A stretch of DNA of 64,000 nt from Alloactinosynnema sp. L-07 (GTDB lineage Bacteria; Actinomycetota; Actinomycetes; Mycobacteriales; Pseudonocardiaceae). The DNA is taken from contig NZ_LN850107.1 in NCBI RefSeq assembly GCF_900070365.1, forward strand, positions 372,001 to 436,000. Reading direction: 5' to 3'. A model generated the notes under the pieces. That model was not told the origin of the DNA, made no database searches, and was given only the letters and a program-made list of their open reading frames with translations. Position 1 is the stretch's first letter; the number at the start of each line of letters is the position of its first letter. Made by a program: the position numbers and the translations under genes. Of this stretch, positions 29,139 to 40,756 are shown piece by piece.

Positions 29139-29975
29139 TCAGGCGATGTGGCGGCCGAGGAAGCCCAGCACGTCGGGGACGACGGTCCGGTAGAACGAGT
29201 CGCCGTGGGTGCCGGGGCCGGTGAAGCCGATCTCCGGCGACGCGAGGCGGATGAACTTGCGGGTGCCCTCGATGAAGTGGTCCTCAGTCCCACACCAGAT
29301 GCCGACCGGTACCGAGCCCAGCTTGTCGACGTTGCGTAGTGGGTCCAGCGACGCCCATTCCTGGGTGTTCTTGAACGCTCGTCGGGTGCTCATCTCGCGC
29401 CAGGACATCAGGAGGCCGGGGGAGATGGCGGCGACCGCGGACAGCGGGCGGCCAAGTTCGTTGCGGCGGCGGGCGTAGAGCAGGGCGCCGAAGCCGCCCA
29501 TGGACACGCCCGCGGCGGCGAAGGGCGCACCCAGGCCGCGTTCGCGCAACCAGTGGGGGACCTCTTCGAGCAGCATCCCCATGACGTTGTCGCCGACGTG
29601 GTTCTCGTGCCAGTAGTTGTTGCCGCCGTCGACCGCGACGAACCCGAACGGCGGCAGCGTCCCCGCCGACACGCCCGCGGCCAGGACTCGGGCCAGGCCG
29701 GTCGGGGCCGCGCCGCGGGCGTCGCCGTGCAGGCCGTGCAAGAGCACGCACATGGGCAGGTTCTTGGTCGGCAGCTCCGCGGGCAGGATCGTGACCAGAT
29801 CGACGTCCTTGCCGCGCGCGGCCGAGAACACTCGGTCGACCCGGGTGACGGGGTCGGGCGCGGCGGCGCTGGTGATGGCGTTCATCCACGGGAAGGAACC
29901 GGTGAGCACCCCGGTGGTCGCCAGCCCGGCGGCGCCCGCGACCAGCAGAGATCGTCTGGTGAGCAGTGCGGCCAC
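29139..29975 (-). CDS. Exported alpha/beta-hydrolase esterase (Ag85/D-like fold)
   Basis: The 278-residue protein has a Tat-like leader (MAALLTRRSLLVAGAAG...) and an esterase core: LPMCVLLHGLHGD near the oxyanion strand, nucleophile Ser in FAAAGVSMGGFGALLYARR, Asp in WCGTEDHFIEG and His in GTHGDSFYRT. This is the S-formylglutathione hydrolase/antigen-85-like family. It probably acts outside the membrane on an ester; substrate unknown. The GTG complementary to 29973-29975 is chosen because GGGAGGGGG precedes it; upstream in-frame extension to 30101 lacks a ribosome site. Confidence 0.83.
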   Translation of the reverse strand: MAALLTRRSLLVAGAAGLATTGVLTGSFPWMNAITSAAAPDPVTRVDRVFSAARGKDVDLVTILPAELPTKNLPMCVLLHGLHGDARGAAPTGLARVLAAGVSAGTLPPFGFVAVDGGNNYWHENHVGDNVMGMLLEEVPHWLRERGLGAPFAAAGVSMGGFGALLYARRRNELGRPLSAVAAISPGLLMSWREMSTRRAFKNTQEWASLDPLRNVDKLGSVPVGIWCGTEDHFIEGTRKFIRLASPEIGFTGPGTHGDSFYRTVVPDVLGFLGRHIA

Positions 29976-30137
29976 GGTTCCCCCTCCCGGTCCACAACAC
30001 GTACCAAGGCACGCCGAAGTCGGCCTGTCCGACCACACCATCGGTCCTGCCCCCTGGTGTGTTTCTCGATTCAGTCGAAAGTGACTCAGGTTGCCCCACA
30101 CCTAAGACGTTCGAACTCGGGAATCGGTTGAGTCGAT

Positions 30138-30178
30138 CTAGTAGACCGTCGTCACTACGAGAGACGACGGTCTACTAG
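30138..30178. terminator. 16-bp perfect stem terminator
   Basis: Arms CTAGTAGACCGTCGTC (30138-30153) and GACGACGGTCTACTAG (30163-30178) enclose a nine-base loop. The right arm includes the stop codon of the CoA-transferase gene. It ends the fdhD/CoA-transferase transcript before the esterase gene. Confidence 0.8.
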
Positions 30179-31353
30179 CCGATGGCGCCTTGCTCGCGCA
30201 GTTCGGCGATCCGGGAGGCGGGGTAGTCCAGCCAGGACAGGACCTCGTCGGTGTGCGCGCCCAGGTCGGGCACCGCGGCAGCCGACCACTCCCACCCGTC
30301 GGTGTCGACCGGGGGACGCAGCATCGGCACCGTTCCACCCGGAACCGACACCTTCGACCACCGTTCACGGGCCGTCAGCTGGGGATGCGCCGTCAGCTCC
30401 CCGACCTCCCTGGTCCGGGCGGCAGGGACGTCGGAGGTGTCCAAAGCGGACAGCAGGGCGTCGGCGGTCGTCGAGGTGAAGAACGGCTGGAGTTCGGCGT
30501 GGAGTTCGTCCCGGTTGGCCACTCGGGCGGTGACCGTCGCGAACCGCGGGTCGTCGGCCAGCCCAGGCAGCGCGGCCAGGCCGCACAGCCTGCGCCACTG
30601 GCCGTCGTTCTGGACCGCCAGGTGCACCGACTCATCATCCCCGCACAGGAACGGTCCGTACGGCGCGATGGTCGGGTGGTGGGCGCCGTGCCTGGCGGGT
30701 GCGGTGCCGGTCCCGTTGGCATAGAGGGCGGGCTGGTGCATCCACTCGGCCAGCGCCTCCATCAGCGTCAGCCGCAGCGTCGCGCCCTCGCCGGTGCGGC
30801 CCCGCCGGACCAGCGCGGCCAGCACCGCCGCGTGCAGCTGGACCCCGGCGGCGATGTCGGCAACCGAGATACCCGCGCGCGCCATCCACGGACCCGACCC
30901 GGTGGTCGCGACGAGTCCGGTCTCGGACTGGATCAGCGCGTCGAACGCCTTGCGCTCGCTGTATGGGCCGCCTTCGCCGTAGGACGACAGCTTCGCCACG
31001 ACCAGCCGGGGATGCGCCGCCCGCACCGAGTCGGCGTCCAGGCCCAGCCGCCGCGCCGCGCCCGGCGACAGGTTGCACATCACCACGTCGGCCCGTGCGA
31101 TCAGGTTGGCCACGATCGCGGCGCCCGAGGCGTGCTTGAGGTCGACGACCACCGACTCCTTGCCGACGTTGGTCCACGCGAAGTAGCTCGACACCGTCCC
31201 GCACGAGGTGTCGTAGTCGCGGGCGAAGTCGCCTTTGCCCGGCCGCTCGATCTTGATCACGCGGGCGCCCAGGTCGGCCAGCAGCCGGGTCGCGTACGGC
31301 ACCGCGACCGCCTGTTCCAGGCTGACCACGACCATCCCGTCGAGCGGCTTCAC
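30175..31353 (-). CDS. CaiB/BaiF-family CoA-transferase
   Basis: The 392-residue family III CoA-transferase starts [20 protein letters not shown], with [19 protein letters not shown]. The catalytic Asp is Asp138 in [13 protein letters not shown]. It transfers CoA between carboxylic acids in the cytoplasm. The start codon overlaps the stop of fdhD (ATGA), so both are translated from one mRNA, an odd pairing functionally. Substrates cannot be inferred. Confidence 0.92.
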   Translation of the reverse strand: MKPLDGMVVVSLEQAVAVPYATRLLADLGARVIKIERPGKGDFARDYDTSCGTVSSYFAWTNVGKESVVVDLKHASGAAIVANLIARADVVMCNLSPGAARRLGLDADSVRAAHPRLVVAKLSSYGEGGPYSERKAFDALIQSETGLVATTGSGPWMARAGISVADIAAGVQLHAAVLAALVRRGRTGEGATLRLTLMEALAEWMHQPALYANGTGTAPARHGAHHPTIAPYGPFLCGDDESVHLAVQNDGQWRRLCGLAALPGLADDPRFATVTARVANRDELHAELQPFFTSTTADALLSALDTSDVPAARTREVGELTAHPQLTARERWSKVSVPGGTVPMLRPPVDTDGWEWSAAAVPDLGAHTDEVLSWLDYPASRIAELREQGAIG

Positions 31354-32171
31354 CCGATCCGCCCGAGGCCCGCGTACACGTTCATGCCGTCCCCGCGCAG
31401 GAACCCGACCAGCGTGATCCCCTGCTCCTCGGCCAGGTCAACGGCCAGCGACGACGGCGCCGACACCGCGGCGAGCACCGGGATCCCGGCCATCGCCGCC
31501 TTCTGCACCAGCTCGAACGAGGCCCGTCCGGACACCAGCAGCACCGTGCCCGCCAGCGGCACTCGCCGCTCCAGCACGGCCCAGCCGACCACCTTGTCGA
31601 CCGCGTTGTGCCTGCCGACGTCCTCCCGGACCACCAGCGGCTCACCGGCCGCGGTGAACAGTCCGGCCGCGTGCAGGCCGCCGGTCGTGGCGAACACCTT
31701 CTGCTGTTCCCGCAGCTGGTCCGGCAGGGACCGCAGCGCCGACGCGGACACCGTCACCGGGTCGGTGGCGGGGGAGTGGCGGGTCCGCAGCCGTACCGCG
31801 TCCAGCGCTGCCTTGCCGCACACGCCGCACGAGGACGTCGTGTAGAAGTTGCGCTCGACGCCCGGGTCCGGCGCGGGCACGCCGTCGGCAAGGGTCACGT
31901 CGAGGACGTTGTAGGTATTGCGGCCGTCCTCGTCGGCGCCGTCGCAGTAGCGGGCGACCGAGACGTCGGACCGGTCGCCGATCACGCCTTCGGTCAGCAG
32001 GAACCCGTGGGCCAGCTCGACGTCGCTGCCGGGGGTGCGCATGGTGACCGCGAGCGGCTTCCCGCCGACCCGGATCTCCAGCGGCTCCTCGGCGGCCAGC
32101 GCGTCCGGGCGGGTGCGCCTGCCGTCTTCGGTCAGCCGCACGACCGGTCTGCGCACTGTCACTCGTCCCAT
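31350..32171 (-). CDS. fdhD: Formate dehydrogenase accessory sulfurtransferase FdhD
   Basis: The 273-residue protein carries the persulfide-transfer motif in [20 protein letters not shown] (two cysteines, CGVC), the glycine-rich [12 protein letters not shown] and [20 protein letters not shown]. FdhD passes sulfur from IscS-like desulfurase to the molybdenum cofactor of formate-dehydrogenase-type enzymes. The YdeP-type molybdoenzyme at 35577-37847 is a plausible client. It is first in an operon with the CoA-transferase. Confidence 0.95.
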   Translation of the reverse strand: MGRVTVRRPVVRLTEDGRRTRPDALAAEEPLEIRVGGKPLAVTMRTPGSDVELAHGFLLTEGVIGDRSDVSVARYCDGADEDGRNTYNVLDVTLADGVPAPDPGVERNFYTTSSCGVCGKAALDAVRLRTRHSPATDPVTVSASALRSLPDQLREQQKVFATTGGLHAAGLFTAAGEPLVVREDVGRHNAVDKVVGWAVLERRVPLAGTVLLVSGRASFELVQKAAMAGIPVLAAVSAPSSLAVDLAEEQGITLVGFLRGDGMNVYAGLGRIG

Positions 32172-32199
32172 GGGGTCCAGCCTAGGCAGGACGGAGAAG

Positions 32200-32237
32200 G
32201 GACTACCCCCGGCGCCTGCGTTCGCCGGGGGTAGTCC
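32200..32237. terminator. 15-bp stem terminator
   Basis: Arms GGACTACCCCCGGCG (32200-32214) and CGCCGGGGGTAGTCC (32223-32237) form a perfect stem with an eight-base loop, just beyond the stop of the secreted protease gene. It separates that transcript from fdhD. Confidence 0.85.
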
Positions 32238-32252
32238 ATGAACCGCGCTAGT

Positions 32253-33557
32253 TCACAGGCGTCGCCACAACGCCGGAACGTTCGGCGGTTCCCAGCCCGG
32301 CTGGGAGGTGTGTCCCTGCCAGGCCGCGTATCGGGACCCTCCGTAGGTGACCTGGGCGCCCGCCGCGTAGGCGACGTACGGCGCCCAGGTACCGCCGGGG
32401 GGCTGGGTGGTGCTGGTCGGTTGCGTGGTGCTGGTAGGCGGGGTCGTGCTGGTCGGCGGGGTCCCGGTGGTCACCAGGCGCAGGCCGTAGGCCGACAGGA
32501 TCTCGCCGAGCGGCTGGAAGTAGATCGTGCCGCCCGAGGTGCAGTTGCCAGAGCCGCCCGAGGTCACGCCCTGGGCCTGGTCGCCGGTGATCCACGAGCC
32601 GCCGGAGTCACCCGGCTCGGCGCACGCGTTCGTCCTGGTCAGACCCGTGATGGTGCCCTCGGGGTAGGTGACGGACGCGTTCTTCTGCTGGATCGTGCCG
32701 CAGCGCCAGCCGGTGGTGGAGCCCGACCGGCAGACCGAGGCGCCGACCGGGGACTCCGTGGCGCCCGCGACCGGCACGGTGCCGGGGTAGCGGTTGACCA
32801 GCGCGCGCGGGGTGTTGCCCGCCGCCGCGCGGACCCAGGCGTAGTCGTTGCCGGGGAAGCTGGACGCCACGACCGAGCCGGTCGGGTTGGTGGTGGCGGT
32901 GCCCGCCCGGCCGCAGTGCCCGGCGGTGACGAAGCCACCCTCGACGGCGAAACCGATCGAGCAGCGTCCGCTGCCGAAGGAGTACGCGTTGCCCCCGATG
33001 ATGTCGATCAGCGGCTTGGGCGACTCGGTCGAGGCCGTCACCCGCACCCCGTCGACACCGCTGGCCTGGGCCCACGCCCGCGCCGCGGACTCGCCGCCCG
33101 CGTGCGACAGCACGACGACGGTGTTGCTCTGGGCGTCGACGAACCAGCCGGGGACGCTCTTGGGCGCGGCCTTGGCGTTGCCGTCGAGCTTGTCCTTGAG
33201 CGCGTCGAGTTGCCCCTGGCTGCGTGCGACCGTCTGCGGGACGGCACCCCTGGCCCGGATCTTGTCGGCCTTGGTCGCGTCGGTGACCGCGACGGTGAGG
33301 ATGCTGTCGGCGTTGAGCCAGGCGCCCGCGAACGCCGGACCGAGCTCGCCGCGCAGGGTGGCCTCGGCGCTCGCGGCGGCGCGTTCCTTGCCTAGTCGCT
33401 GCTGGGCTTGCTCCGGGGTCAGGTTCAGGTCGCGGGCGAGGGCCGCTTCCAGGTCCGACACCGGTTTCGCGGCGGCCGAGGGTGTGATGGCGAGCGCGGT
33501 GGCCAGGCCCGCGACGCTCAAGGCCGCCAGGGCGGCGGCGGTGATCTTGCGGTTCAT
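32253..33557 (-). CDS. Secreted S1 (streptogrisin-type) protease with C-terminal chitin-binding module
   Basis: The 434-residue precursor has a Sec signal (MNRKITAAALAALSVAGL...), a pro-region of about 150 residues (LARDLNLTPEQAQQRL...) and a mature chymotrypsin-like domain. The triad is His in FVTAGHCGRAG, Asp in GNDYAWVRA and Ser in EPGDSGGSWITG. A Thr/Pro-rich linker leads to a CBM5/12-like end (TWAPYVAYAAGAQVTYGG, then QPGWEPPN). It should be exported, self-cleave its pro-region and digest protein, with the last module binding chitin. AGGAG lies six bases before the chosen ATG; the ATG two codons earlier touches that site. Confidence 0.93.
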   Translation of the reverse strand: MNRKITAAALAALSVAGLATALAITPSAAAKPVSDLEAALARDLNLTPEQAQQRLGKERAAASAEATLRGELGPAFAGAWLNADSILTVAVTDATKADKIRARGAVPQTVARSQGQLDALKDKLDGNAKAAPKSVPGWFVDAQSNTVVVLSHAGGESAARAWAQASGVDGVRVTASTESPKPLIDIIGGNAYSFGSGRCSIGFAVEGGFVTAGHCGRAGTATTNPTGSVVASSFPGNDYAWVRAAAGNTPRALVNRYPGTVPVAGATESPVGASVCRSGSTTGWRCGTIQQKNASVTYPEGTITGLTRTNACAEPGDSGGSWITGDQAQGVTSGGSGNCTSGGTIYFQPLGEILSAYGLRLVTTGTPPTSTTPPTSTTQPTSTTQPPGGTWAPYVAYAAGAQVTYGGSRYAAWQGHTSQPGWEPPNVPALWRRL

Positions 33558-33614
33558 CCGCATCTCCTATGCAGGGTGAGTGGGACATGTCGAGCTAAGA
33601 CCGCCGCTGCCCTA

Positions 33615-33643
33615 ATTGGTACATACCAATCAGGTCATACCGT
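33615..33643 (+). promoter_or_regulatory. Promoter with palindromic operator
   Basis: ATTGGTA-CA-TACCAAT (33615-33630) is a perfect palindrome with a two-base centre. A TTGGTA -35-like hexamer (33616-33621) lies within it and a TACCGT -10-like hexamer (33638-33643) follows at 16 bp. This arrangement suits repression by a GntR/HutC-like dimer. The gene begins about 12 bases later. Confidence 0.55.
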
Positions 33644-33654
33644 AGGGTCATGGC

Positions 33655-35172
33655 GTGATGACGGACCGGTATGACGTGGTGATCGTCGGCGGCGGGCACA
33701 ACGCCCTGGTCGCCGCCGCCTACCTGGCCAAGGCGGGTCGCTCGGTGGTGGTCTTGGAGCGGCTGGGTCATACCGGAGGGGCCGCGGTGAGCGCGAGCCC
33801 GTTCCCTGGCGTGCGGCTCTCGCGGTACTCCTACCTGGTCAGCCTGCTGCCGGACCGGATCGTCGCGGACCTGGGACTGCGCCTGGACCTACGCTCGCGG
33901 TCGGTCTCGTCTTACACACCAGCTTTCCGCGACGGCGCCGCGACCGGCCTGCTCGTGGAGCGCGCGCCCGGCCAGGCGACGGCGGAGTCGTTCCGCGCGC
34001 TGACCGGCGGGGACAAGGAATACGCGGCCTGGCAGGAGTTCTACGGCGACCTCGCGCGGCTCGCCGAGGTCTTGGCGCCCACGCTGCTGGAGCCGTTGCC
34101 CACCCGGGACGCGGCCCGGTCACTGGTGGTCGGCGCGGCGGGGGAGCGGGTCTGGCGACAGGTGTTCGACCAGCCGCTCGGGGCGTCGATCGAGGAGACC
34201 TTCGCCGACGACCTGGTGCGCGGCGTGGTCGCCACCGACGGCCTGATCGGCACCTACACGTCGCTGTCGAGTGAGAGCCTGTTGGCCAACAGGTGTTTCC
34301 TCTACCACCTGATCGGCAACGCCACCGGCGAGTGGCGCGTCCCGGTCGGCGGCATGGGCGCGGTGACGGCGGAACTGCTGCGCGCGGCACTCGCGGCGGG
34401 CGCGGAGGTGGTCACCGGCGCTGAGGTCACCAAGATCGAGGCGGACGGCCGGTCGGCCGAGGTCACCGTGGGGGAGCGGGTAGTCGGCGCCGACTTCGTG
34501 TTGTCCGGGGTCGCACCCGCTGTCCTCGACCGCCTGCGCGGTCGGGAATCGGCGTCGCCGGTGGGCGCCCAGCTGAAGATCAACGTGCTGCTCGACCGGC
34601 TGCCCCGACTCAAGTCGGGCGTCGATCCGCGGCAGGCGTTCGCGGGCACCTTCCACCTCGACGAGTCCTATTCGGAGCTGGAGAACGCCTACCAGGCAAC
34701 GGTTTCGGGCAAGCTGCCGGAGTTTCTGCCCGGTGAGATGTACTGCCACACGCTGACCGATCCGTCCATTTTGGACCCGGCGCTGGCCGGGCGGGGAGCC
34801 CAGACCTTGACCCTGTTCGGCCTGCACCTGCCGACGTCGCTGTTCCCCACCACCGAGGACCTGGCGGGCAGCTACCTGGCCGGACTCGACCGCTACCTGG
34901 TCGACCCCATCGCCGACTGCGTAGCCCGCGACGCCGACGGCCACCCGTGCGTCGAGGTGCGCACGCCACTGGACCTGGAGGCCGAACTGAACATGCCCGC
35001 CGGCAACATCTTCCACGGCGACCTGTCATGGCCGTACGCCGACGAGGGCGGCTGGGGCGTGGAGACCGACGTGGCGAACCTGCTCATCTGCGGGGCAGGC
35101 GCGCGCCGGGGCGGCGGCGTGAGCGGCATCGGCGGCCACAACGCGGCGATGGCCGTGCTGTCACCAGGCTGA
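33655..35172 (+). CDS. FAD-dependent oxidoreductase, phytoene-desaturase-like
   Basis: The 505-residue protein begins with a dinucleotide-binding motif (YDVVIVGGGHNALVAAAYLA, then VVVLERLGHTGGAAVS) and contains the family mid-section GEWRVPVGGMGAVTAELL and a C-terminal FAD-closing LICGAGARRGGGVSGIGGHN. It resembles the CrtI/PDS-like NAD(P)/FAD oxidoreductases found singly in actinomycetes. No carotenoid genes neighbour it, so it is unlikely to act in pigment synthesis. GTG 33655 or ATG 33658 may start it; a short leader is implied by the promoter. Confidence 0.88.
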   Translation: MMTDRYDVVIVGGGHNALVAAAYLAKAGRSVVVLERLGHTGGAAVSASPFPGVRLSRYSYLVSLLPDRIVADLGLRLDLRSRSVSSYTPAFRDGAATGLLVERAPGQATAESFRALTGGDKEYAAWQEFYGDLARLAEVLAPTLLEPLPTRDAARSLVVGAAGERVWRQVFDQPLGASIEETFADDLVRGVVATDGLIGTYTSLSSESLLANRCFLYHLIGNATGEWRVPVGGMGAVTAELLRAALAAGAEVVTGAEVTKIEADGRSAEVTVGERVVGADFVLSGVAPAVLDRLRGRESASPVGAQLKINVLLDRLPRLKSGVDPRQAFAGTFHLDESYSELENAYQATVSGKLPEFLPGEMYCHTLTDPSILDPALAGRGAQTLTLFGLHLPTSLFPTTEDLAGSYLAGLDRYLVDPIADCVARDADGHPCVEVRTPLDLEAELNMPAGNIFHGDLSWPYADEGGWGVETDVANLLICGAGARRGGGVSGIGGHNAAMAVLSPG

Positions 35173-35219
35173 CTCGGGTCGGTGGCGAACGACGGATCGC
35201 CCACCAACCGACTTCATCG

Positions 35220-35468
35220 CTACGCGGCGAGCAACTCCTTGACCTCGGCCAGGCTCGGGTTGGTCAGCGCGGCACCGCTGGGGAAGTGCAGCGTGGGCAC
35301 CGTCTGGTTGCCGCCGTTGACGCTCATCACGAACTCCGCCGCGTTCGGGGTCTCCTCGATGTCGACCTCGACGAACTCGATGCCGTCGGCCTTCAGCAGG
35401 GTCTTGAGCCTGCGGCAGTAGCCGCACCAGGTGGTCGAGTACATGGTGAGGGTGGTGGGTGCCGACAT
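35220..35468 (-). CDS. mrx1: Mycoredoxin / glutaredoxin-like protein
   Basis: The 82-residue thioredoxin-fold protein has the dithiol motif TTWCGYCRRLKTLL and the cis-Pro region GNQTVPTLHFPSG. CGYC with this length matches mycoredoxin-1, which reduces mycothiol mixed disulfides in actinobacteria. It supports a mycothiol-using host. Confidence 0.92.
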   Translation of the reverse strand: MSAPTTLTMYSTTWCGYCRRLKTLLKADGIEFVEVDIEETPNAAEFVMSVNGGNQTVPTLHFPSGAALTNPSLAEVKELLAA

Positions 35469-35576
35469 CGCGTGGCGTCCTTTCCGGCGGTGGTGTCGTC
35501 AGAGTCAACACCGCCGGGGGCCCGAAGATGCCTTATTCCAGTGCGCTGATGGTCACATCCGCACGCTCGAAGACGT

Positions 35577-37847
<2,271 letters not shown>

Positions 37848-37917
37848 GCGCCCATCCTCTGCCCTCGGGAGTACGGATGCCATACGGTGCCCCTGCGACA
37901 TCTGTGAAGGAGGCGAC

Positions 37918-38069
37918 ATGGAACTCGCCACGGCGCTGGCCGACGCGCGCACCGCCTGGGAGGACGCGACCGCGGGCGCCGAGCAGGCGTGCGGTGATCA
38001 GACCGCGGTCGCCGCCTACGTCGCGTTGCGCGAGGCGCTGGCCGCCGAGATCGGCGTGTGCGTCACCCT
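37918..38069 (+). CDS. Short helical N-terminal ORF ahead of the inverted-repeat element
   Basis: An ATG at 37918 with a perfect GGAGG four bases upstream opens a frame MELATALADARTAWEDATAG that reads as an amphipathic helical protein for about 50 codons. The element at 38070-38232 then continues the frame in low-complexity sequence, and the frame remains open into the cysteine-peptidase-like gene to 39642. Either the two form one 574-residue protein, or a small helical (WXG-like) partner gene lost its end by insertion of the element. I favour the second because 38242 has its own ribosome site. Confidence 0.5.
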
Positions 38070-38232
38070 AGCGTCCTGCGCCGGAAATCCGACATCTATC
38101 TCGGCGGCCCAGCTTCCCGCTGGCCGCACGGCCGAAAGGCCCACGTACAACCAGTACGCAGACCTTCCGTCCGCACGCCCAGCGGAAACCTGGACCACCG
38201 ATATAGACGCCGGATTTCCGGCGCAGGACGCT
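38070..38232. repeat. 163-bp imperfect inverted-repeat element
   Basis: The left arm starts AGCGTCCTGCGCCGGAAATC (38070 onward) and the right arm ends with its exact reverse complement at 38232. About 75 bases of each arm align with roughly 80 percent identity around a short centre near 38143-38160 (CACGTACAACCAGTACG). Both arms read outward as similar peptides (SVLRRKSDIYLGGP and SVLRRKSGVYIGGP), which simply reflects the symmetry. It lies between two ribosome sites and keeps the frame open. It looks like a MITE-type mobile palindrome; target duplications are not evident. Confidence 0.75.
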
Positions 38233-38241
38233 GGAGCAGCG

Positions 38242-39642
38242 ATGACCGAGCCCGTCCAGCTCACCTCCGTGGTGCGCAAGCTCGGCGACCTGGCCTCGCT
38301 GGTCAACCCGGCCCGGCTGATCACCGTGGTCGGCGACGTCGTCCGCGAGATCAAGACCCCGCCGCCGGGCGATCCGGACGCCCTCGACACCCTCGCCGCG
38401 GCCTACCGGGTCGCGGCCGCCTCGTTCACCCCCATCGCCCGCGAGGTCGCCGCGCTCGACGACTCGGCCGTCGTCCGGGCCACCGCGCACCGCGTCGACT
38501 GGATCCCGGTCGCCTTCACCGCCACCGCCGACACCCTCGCGGAACTGGCCGCCGCCGTCCGCGACCACCAGCGCCGACACGCCGAACTCCACCGGGCCCT
38601 CGACGCCGCCGCGCACGACGCGACCCACGTCGGGTCGGTCCCGATGCCCGATCCGGTCGGGATCGCCCGGCTCGTCGGCGTCGTCGGCGACCTGATCACC
38701 GGCTGCGTCGAGGTCTACACCGACAGCCTCGCCGCAGCCGACCGCGCCGCCAGCCGCTTCACCGACCTGCGGGGGTCAGCCCGCGCCGCCGCCGGGGTCG
38801 CGGCGGGTTTGCCCCCGGCAGACGCGGTGGTCATCGCCGAGAAGAAGGTCGGTGCCCTGGCAGCGCACTACGAGGACGGTCTGGGGCTCACCCAGCTGGC
38901 CCGCCTCGGCGCCCTCTCCGGCCTGGACCGCGCGGTTCTCGACGTCCTCCTGGCCGCGGTCGGATCCGACCTCGAACGGGCCTGGCTCCTGCGCGCCGCC
39001 GCCGCGGGACACGGCCCGACCGAACTGGGCGAGTTCGCCCGGCGGATCCGCGGGCGCGACGAGCAGTGGCTCAACACCCACCTGTCCCTGGTCGACCGCG
39101 GCGGCGAGGCCGCGCAGGTCCGGATGGGCGTCGCGGTCCGCCAGTACGAGGCCACCACGTGCGGCACGACCACCCTGATCGTCGCCCGCGCCGAACACGA
39201 CCCGCGCTACGCCCTGTCCCTGACCAGCGGCGACTTCCAGACCGCCTTCACCGCCGAACGCGGCGCGGTCCACGACGAGACGAACGTGGTCTACCCGCAG
39301 GCCGCGGGCACCTCGCCGAAAGGGGTCGCCGCCTACCTGACCCGCCACATCGGCGTCCCCTACGAGTGGCGGCTGGTGGACGACACCGACGCCAGGGCCA
39401 TCTCCGCGACCCTGCGGGACGTGGTCGCGGCGGTGGATCAGGGCGTCCCCGTGCCGATCCTGGTCGGCGGGATCGTGCCCCGGCACTATGTGCTCGCACT
39501 GGGCCACGAGCGGGGAACGCTGCTGGTCTTCGAGCCGACCGCCGGGGTGACTGTCGCCGTCCCGGAGCGCGACTTCCTCGCGGGCAACCTCAAAACCGCG
39601 CTGGGCTTCGACCACGTGCAGTCGGTGATCTTGCCTAGTTAG
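38242..39642 (+). CDS. Helical protein with C-terminal C39-like cysteine-peptidase fold
   Basis: The 466-residue protein (from ATG 38242, GGAG five bases upstream) has a helical N-terminal region of about 270 residues resembling WXG/ESX-type helical hairpins (GDPDALDTLAAAYRVAAASF). The C-terminal 170 residues show a papain/C39-like layout: Gln301 and Cys307 in RQYEATTCGTTTL, His415 in VPRHYVLALGH and Glu431 in VFEPTAGVTV, the usual Asp position. This would make it a protease or acyltransferase, possibly exported by a type VII-like route; that route is inference. No secretion genes are in the window. The frame is continuous with the ORF from 37918. It converges with a membrane protein gene, overlapping by eight bases. 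Confidence 0.7.
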   Translation: MTEPVQLTSVVRKLGDLASLVNPARLITVVGDVVREIKTPPPGDPDALDTLAAAYRVAAASFTPIAREVAALDDSAVVRATAHRVDWIPVAFTATADTLAELAAAVRDHQRRHAELHRALDAAAHDATHVGSVPMPDPVGIARLVGVVGDLITGCVEVYTDSLAAADRAASRFTDLRGSARAAAGVAAGLPPADAVVIAEKKVGALAAHYEDGLGLTQLARLGALSGLDRAVLDVLLAAVGSDLERAWLLRAAAAGHGPTELGEFARRIRGRDEQWLNTHLSLVDRGGEAAQVRMGVAVRQYEATTCGTTTLIVARAEHDPRYALSLTSGDFQTAFTAERGAVHDETNVVYPQAAGTSPKGVAAYLTRHIGVPYEWRLVDDTDARAISATLRDVVAAVDQGVPVPILVGGIVPRHYVLALGHERGTLLVFEPTAGVTVAVPERDFLAGNLKTALGFDHVQSVILPS

Positions 39643-40603
39643 GGCAGCCGCTTTCGGCAGGTAGGTCCGCGGACGGATCGAAATACGTGTCGCGGTCGCG
39701 GCCTGGTTTCTGGTGGACGACCTTCCCATCGCGGAACGACGGGGCCAGGAAGCCCTTCTTGTACGCCTCACACGAGATCGCGTAGCCGTATCCGCCCACG
39801 CCCGCGTACCAGAGGCCCTGGCTGGACTCGGTCCACCGCCAACCGCTGGACCGCCAGACGTAGTCGACCTCGGCGCGGACCACCACGATCGCGTCCATCG
39901 GGTCGTTGACCGTCGGCGCCTCGAAGGCGTAGGCGAAGACGTAGTTCGTGCGCACGACCAGCTCGCCCGGCCCACCGGCCTCCGCGGTCATCTTGCCGCT
40001 GACCTTGGGCTCGACCGGCAGCAACGGGTTGCCGTCGGCGATCAGGCTGACCAGGGCCTGGGCTCGCGGCTCACCGCCGGTGCCGAACAGGGGCTGGAGT
40101 TCCTTGCGGATGTCCGGGGCGAGCATCGCCAGGTACCGGCTCGGGTCGTGGCCGACGAGCAGGGTCCGGTCGAGCCTGCTGGCCACAAGCGCGTCGCGGA
40201 CCTTGCCGGTGATGTCGGCGACCTGCTCGGCGGTGAACTCACCGATCTGCATCGCGGGCGGGACGGTGATGCCCGCGGCGCCGTCGGCCCACCCCGCGGC
40301 CGGGGTCTGGGCGAAAGGCTTGCCCGCGTCGAAGGTGTAGGAGGCCGACACCGTGGGGTCGCCCGCCGAAGTGGTGTCGCCGGAGCCGGTCAGGACCTTG
40401 TCGAACAGGCCGACCCGGACCATCAGCATCAACACGGCGATGACGGCGATGAGCACCATGGACGTGACGAGCCACCGCTCGACCCGGCGCCGCCGCGCGG
40501 AGCGCATCATCGCCCGCACGTCGGCGCGGGCCGCGGCCCGCACGCGGTTACGCCACTCGGCGTCCCGCAACGCCGCTTGATCGCCGAACTCACGTTGATC
40601 CAC
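39635..40603 (-). CDS. Membrane-anchored protein, paralogue of the 40757-41521 product
   Basis: The 322-residue protein has a basic cytoplasmic N-terminus (about 44 residues), one membrane helix (SMVLIAVIAVLMLMVRVGL) and a 255-residue outer domain starting with FAQTPAAGWADGAAGITVP. This motif is shared with the next upstream gene ([19 protein letters not shown]), as are the later FGTG...LLP and [24 protein letters not shown] segments. Function is unknown. The pair faces the cysteine-peptidase-like gene, so a shared role at the envelope is possible but unproven. Confidence 0.75.
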   Translation of the reverse strand: MDQREFGDQAALRDAEWRNRVRAAARADVRAMMRSARRRRVERWLVTSMVLIAVIAVLMLMVRVGLFDKVLTGSGDTTSAGDPTVSASYTFDAGKPFAQTPAAGWADGAAGITVPPAMQIGEFTAEQVADITGKVRDALVASRLDRTLLVGHDPSRYLAMLAPDIRKELQPLFGTGGEPRAQALVSLIADGNPLLPVEPKVSGKMTAEAGGPGELVVRTNYVFAYAFEAPTVNDPMDAIVVVRAEVDYVWRSSGWRWTESSQGLWYAGVGGYGYAISCEAYKKGFLAPSFRDGKVVHQKPGRDRDTYFDPSADLPAESGCPN

Positions 40604-40756
40604 CGGCCCCCCATGGGCGCTCCAGCACCGTGTCCGGCCTGGCTCGAGGTGACTGCCTGGTGTTCAGCTCATCGATATGTCCCGGGACCGTGTTAACAAC
40701 CCCATCGGCCAGGTCACAGACGCTGCGGTGAACGGTGGTCGAAACCCGATCAGCGG

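Noticed and set aside
30138..30178. Palindrome as a mobile element end or operator
   Set aside because: It starts at the stop of the CoA-transferase gene and has the size and shape of an ordinary terminator; no second copy is seen in the window.
33655..35172. Carotenoid biosynthesis cluster
   Set aside because: The oxidoreductase is phytoene-desaturase-like in fold only; no crtB, crtE or other pigment genes are nearby.
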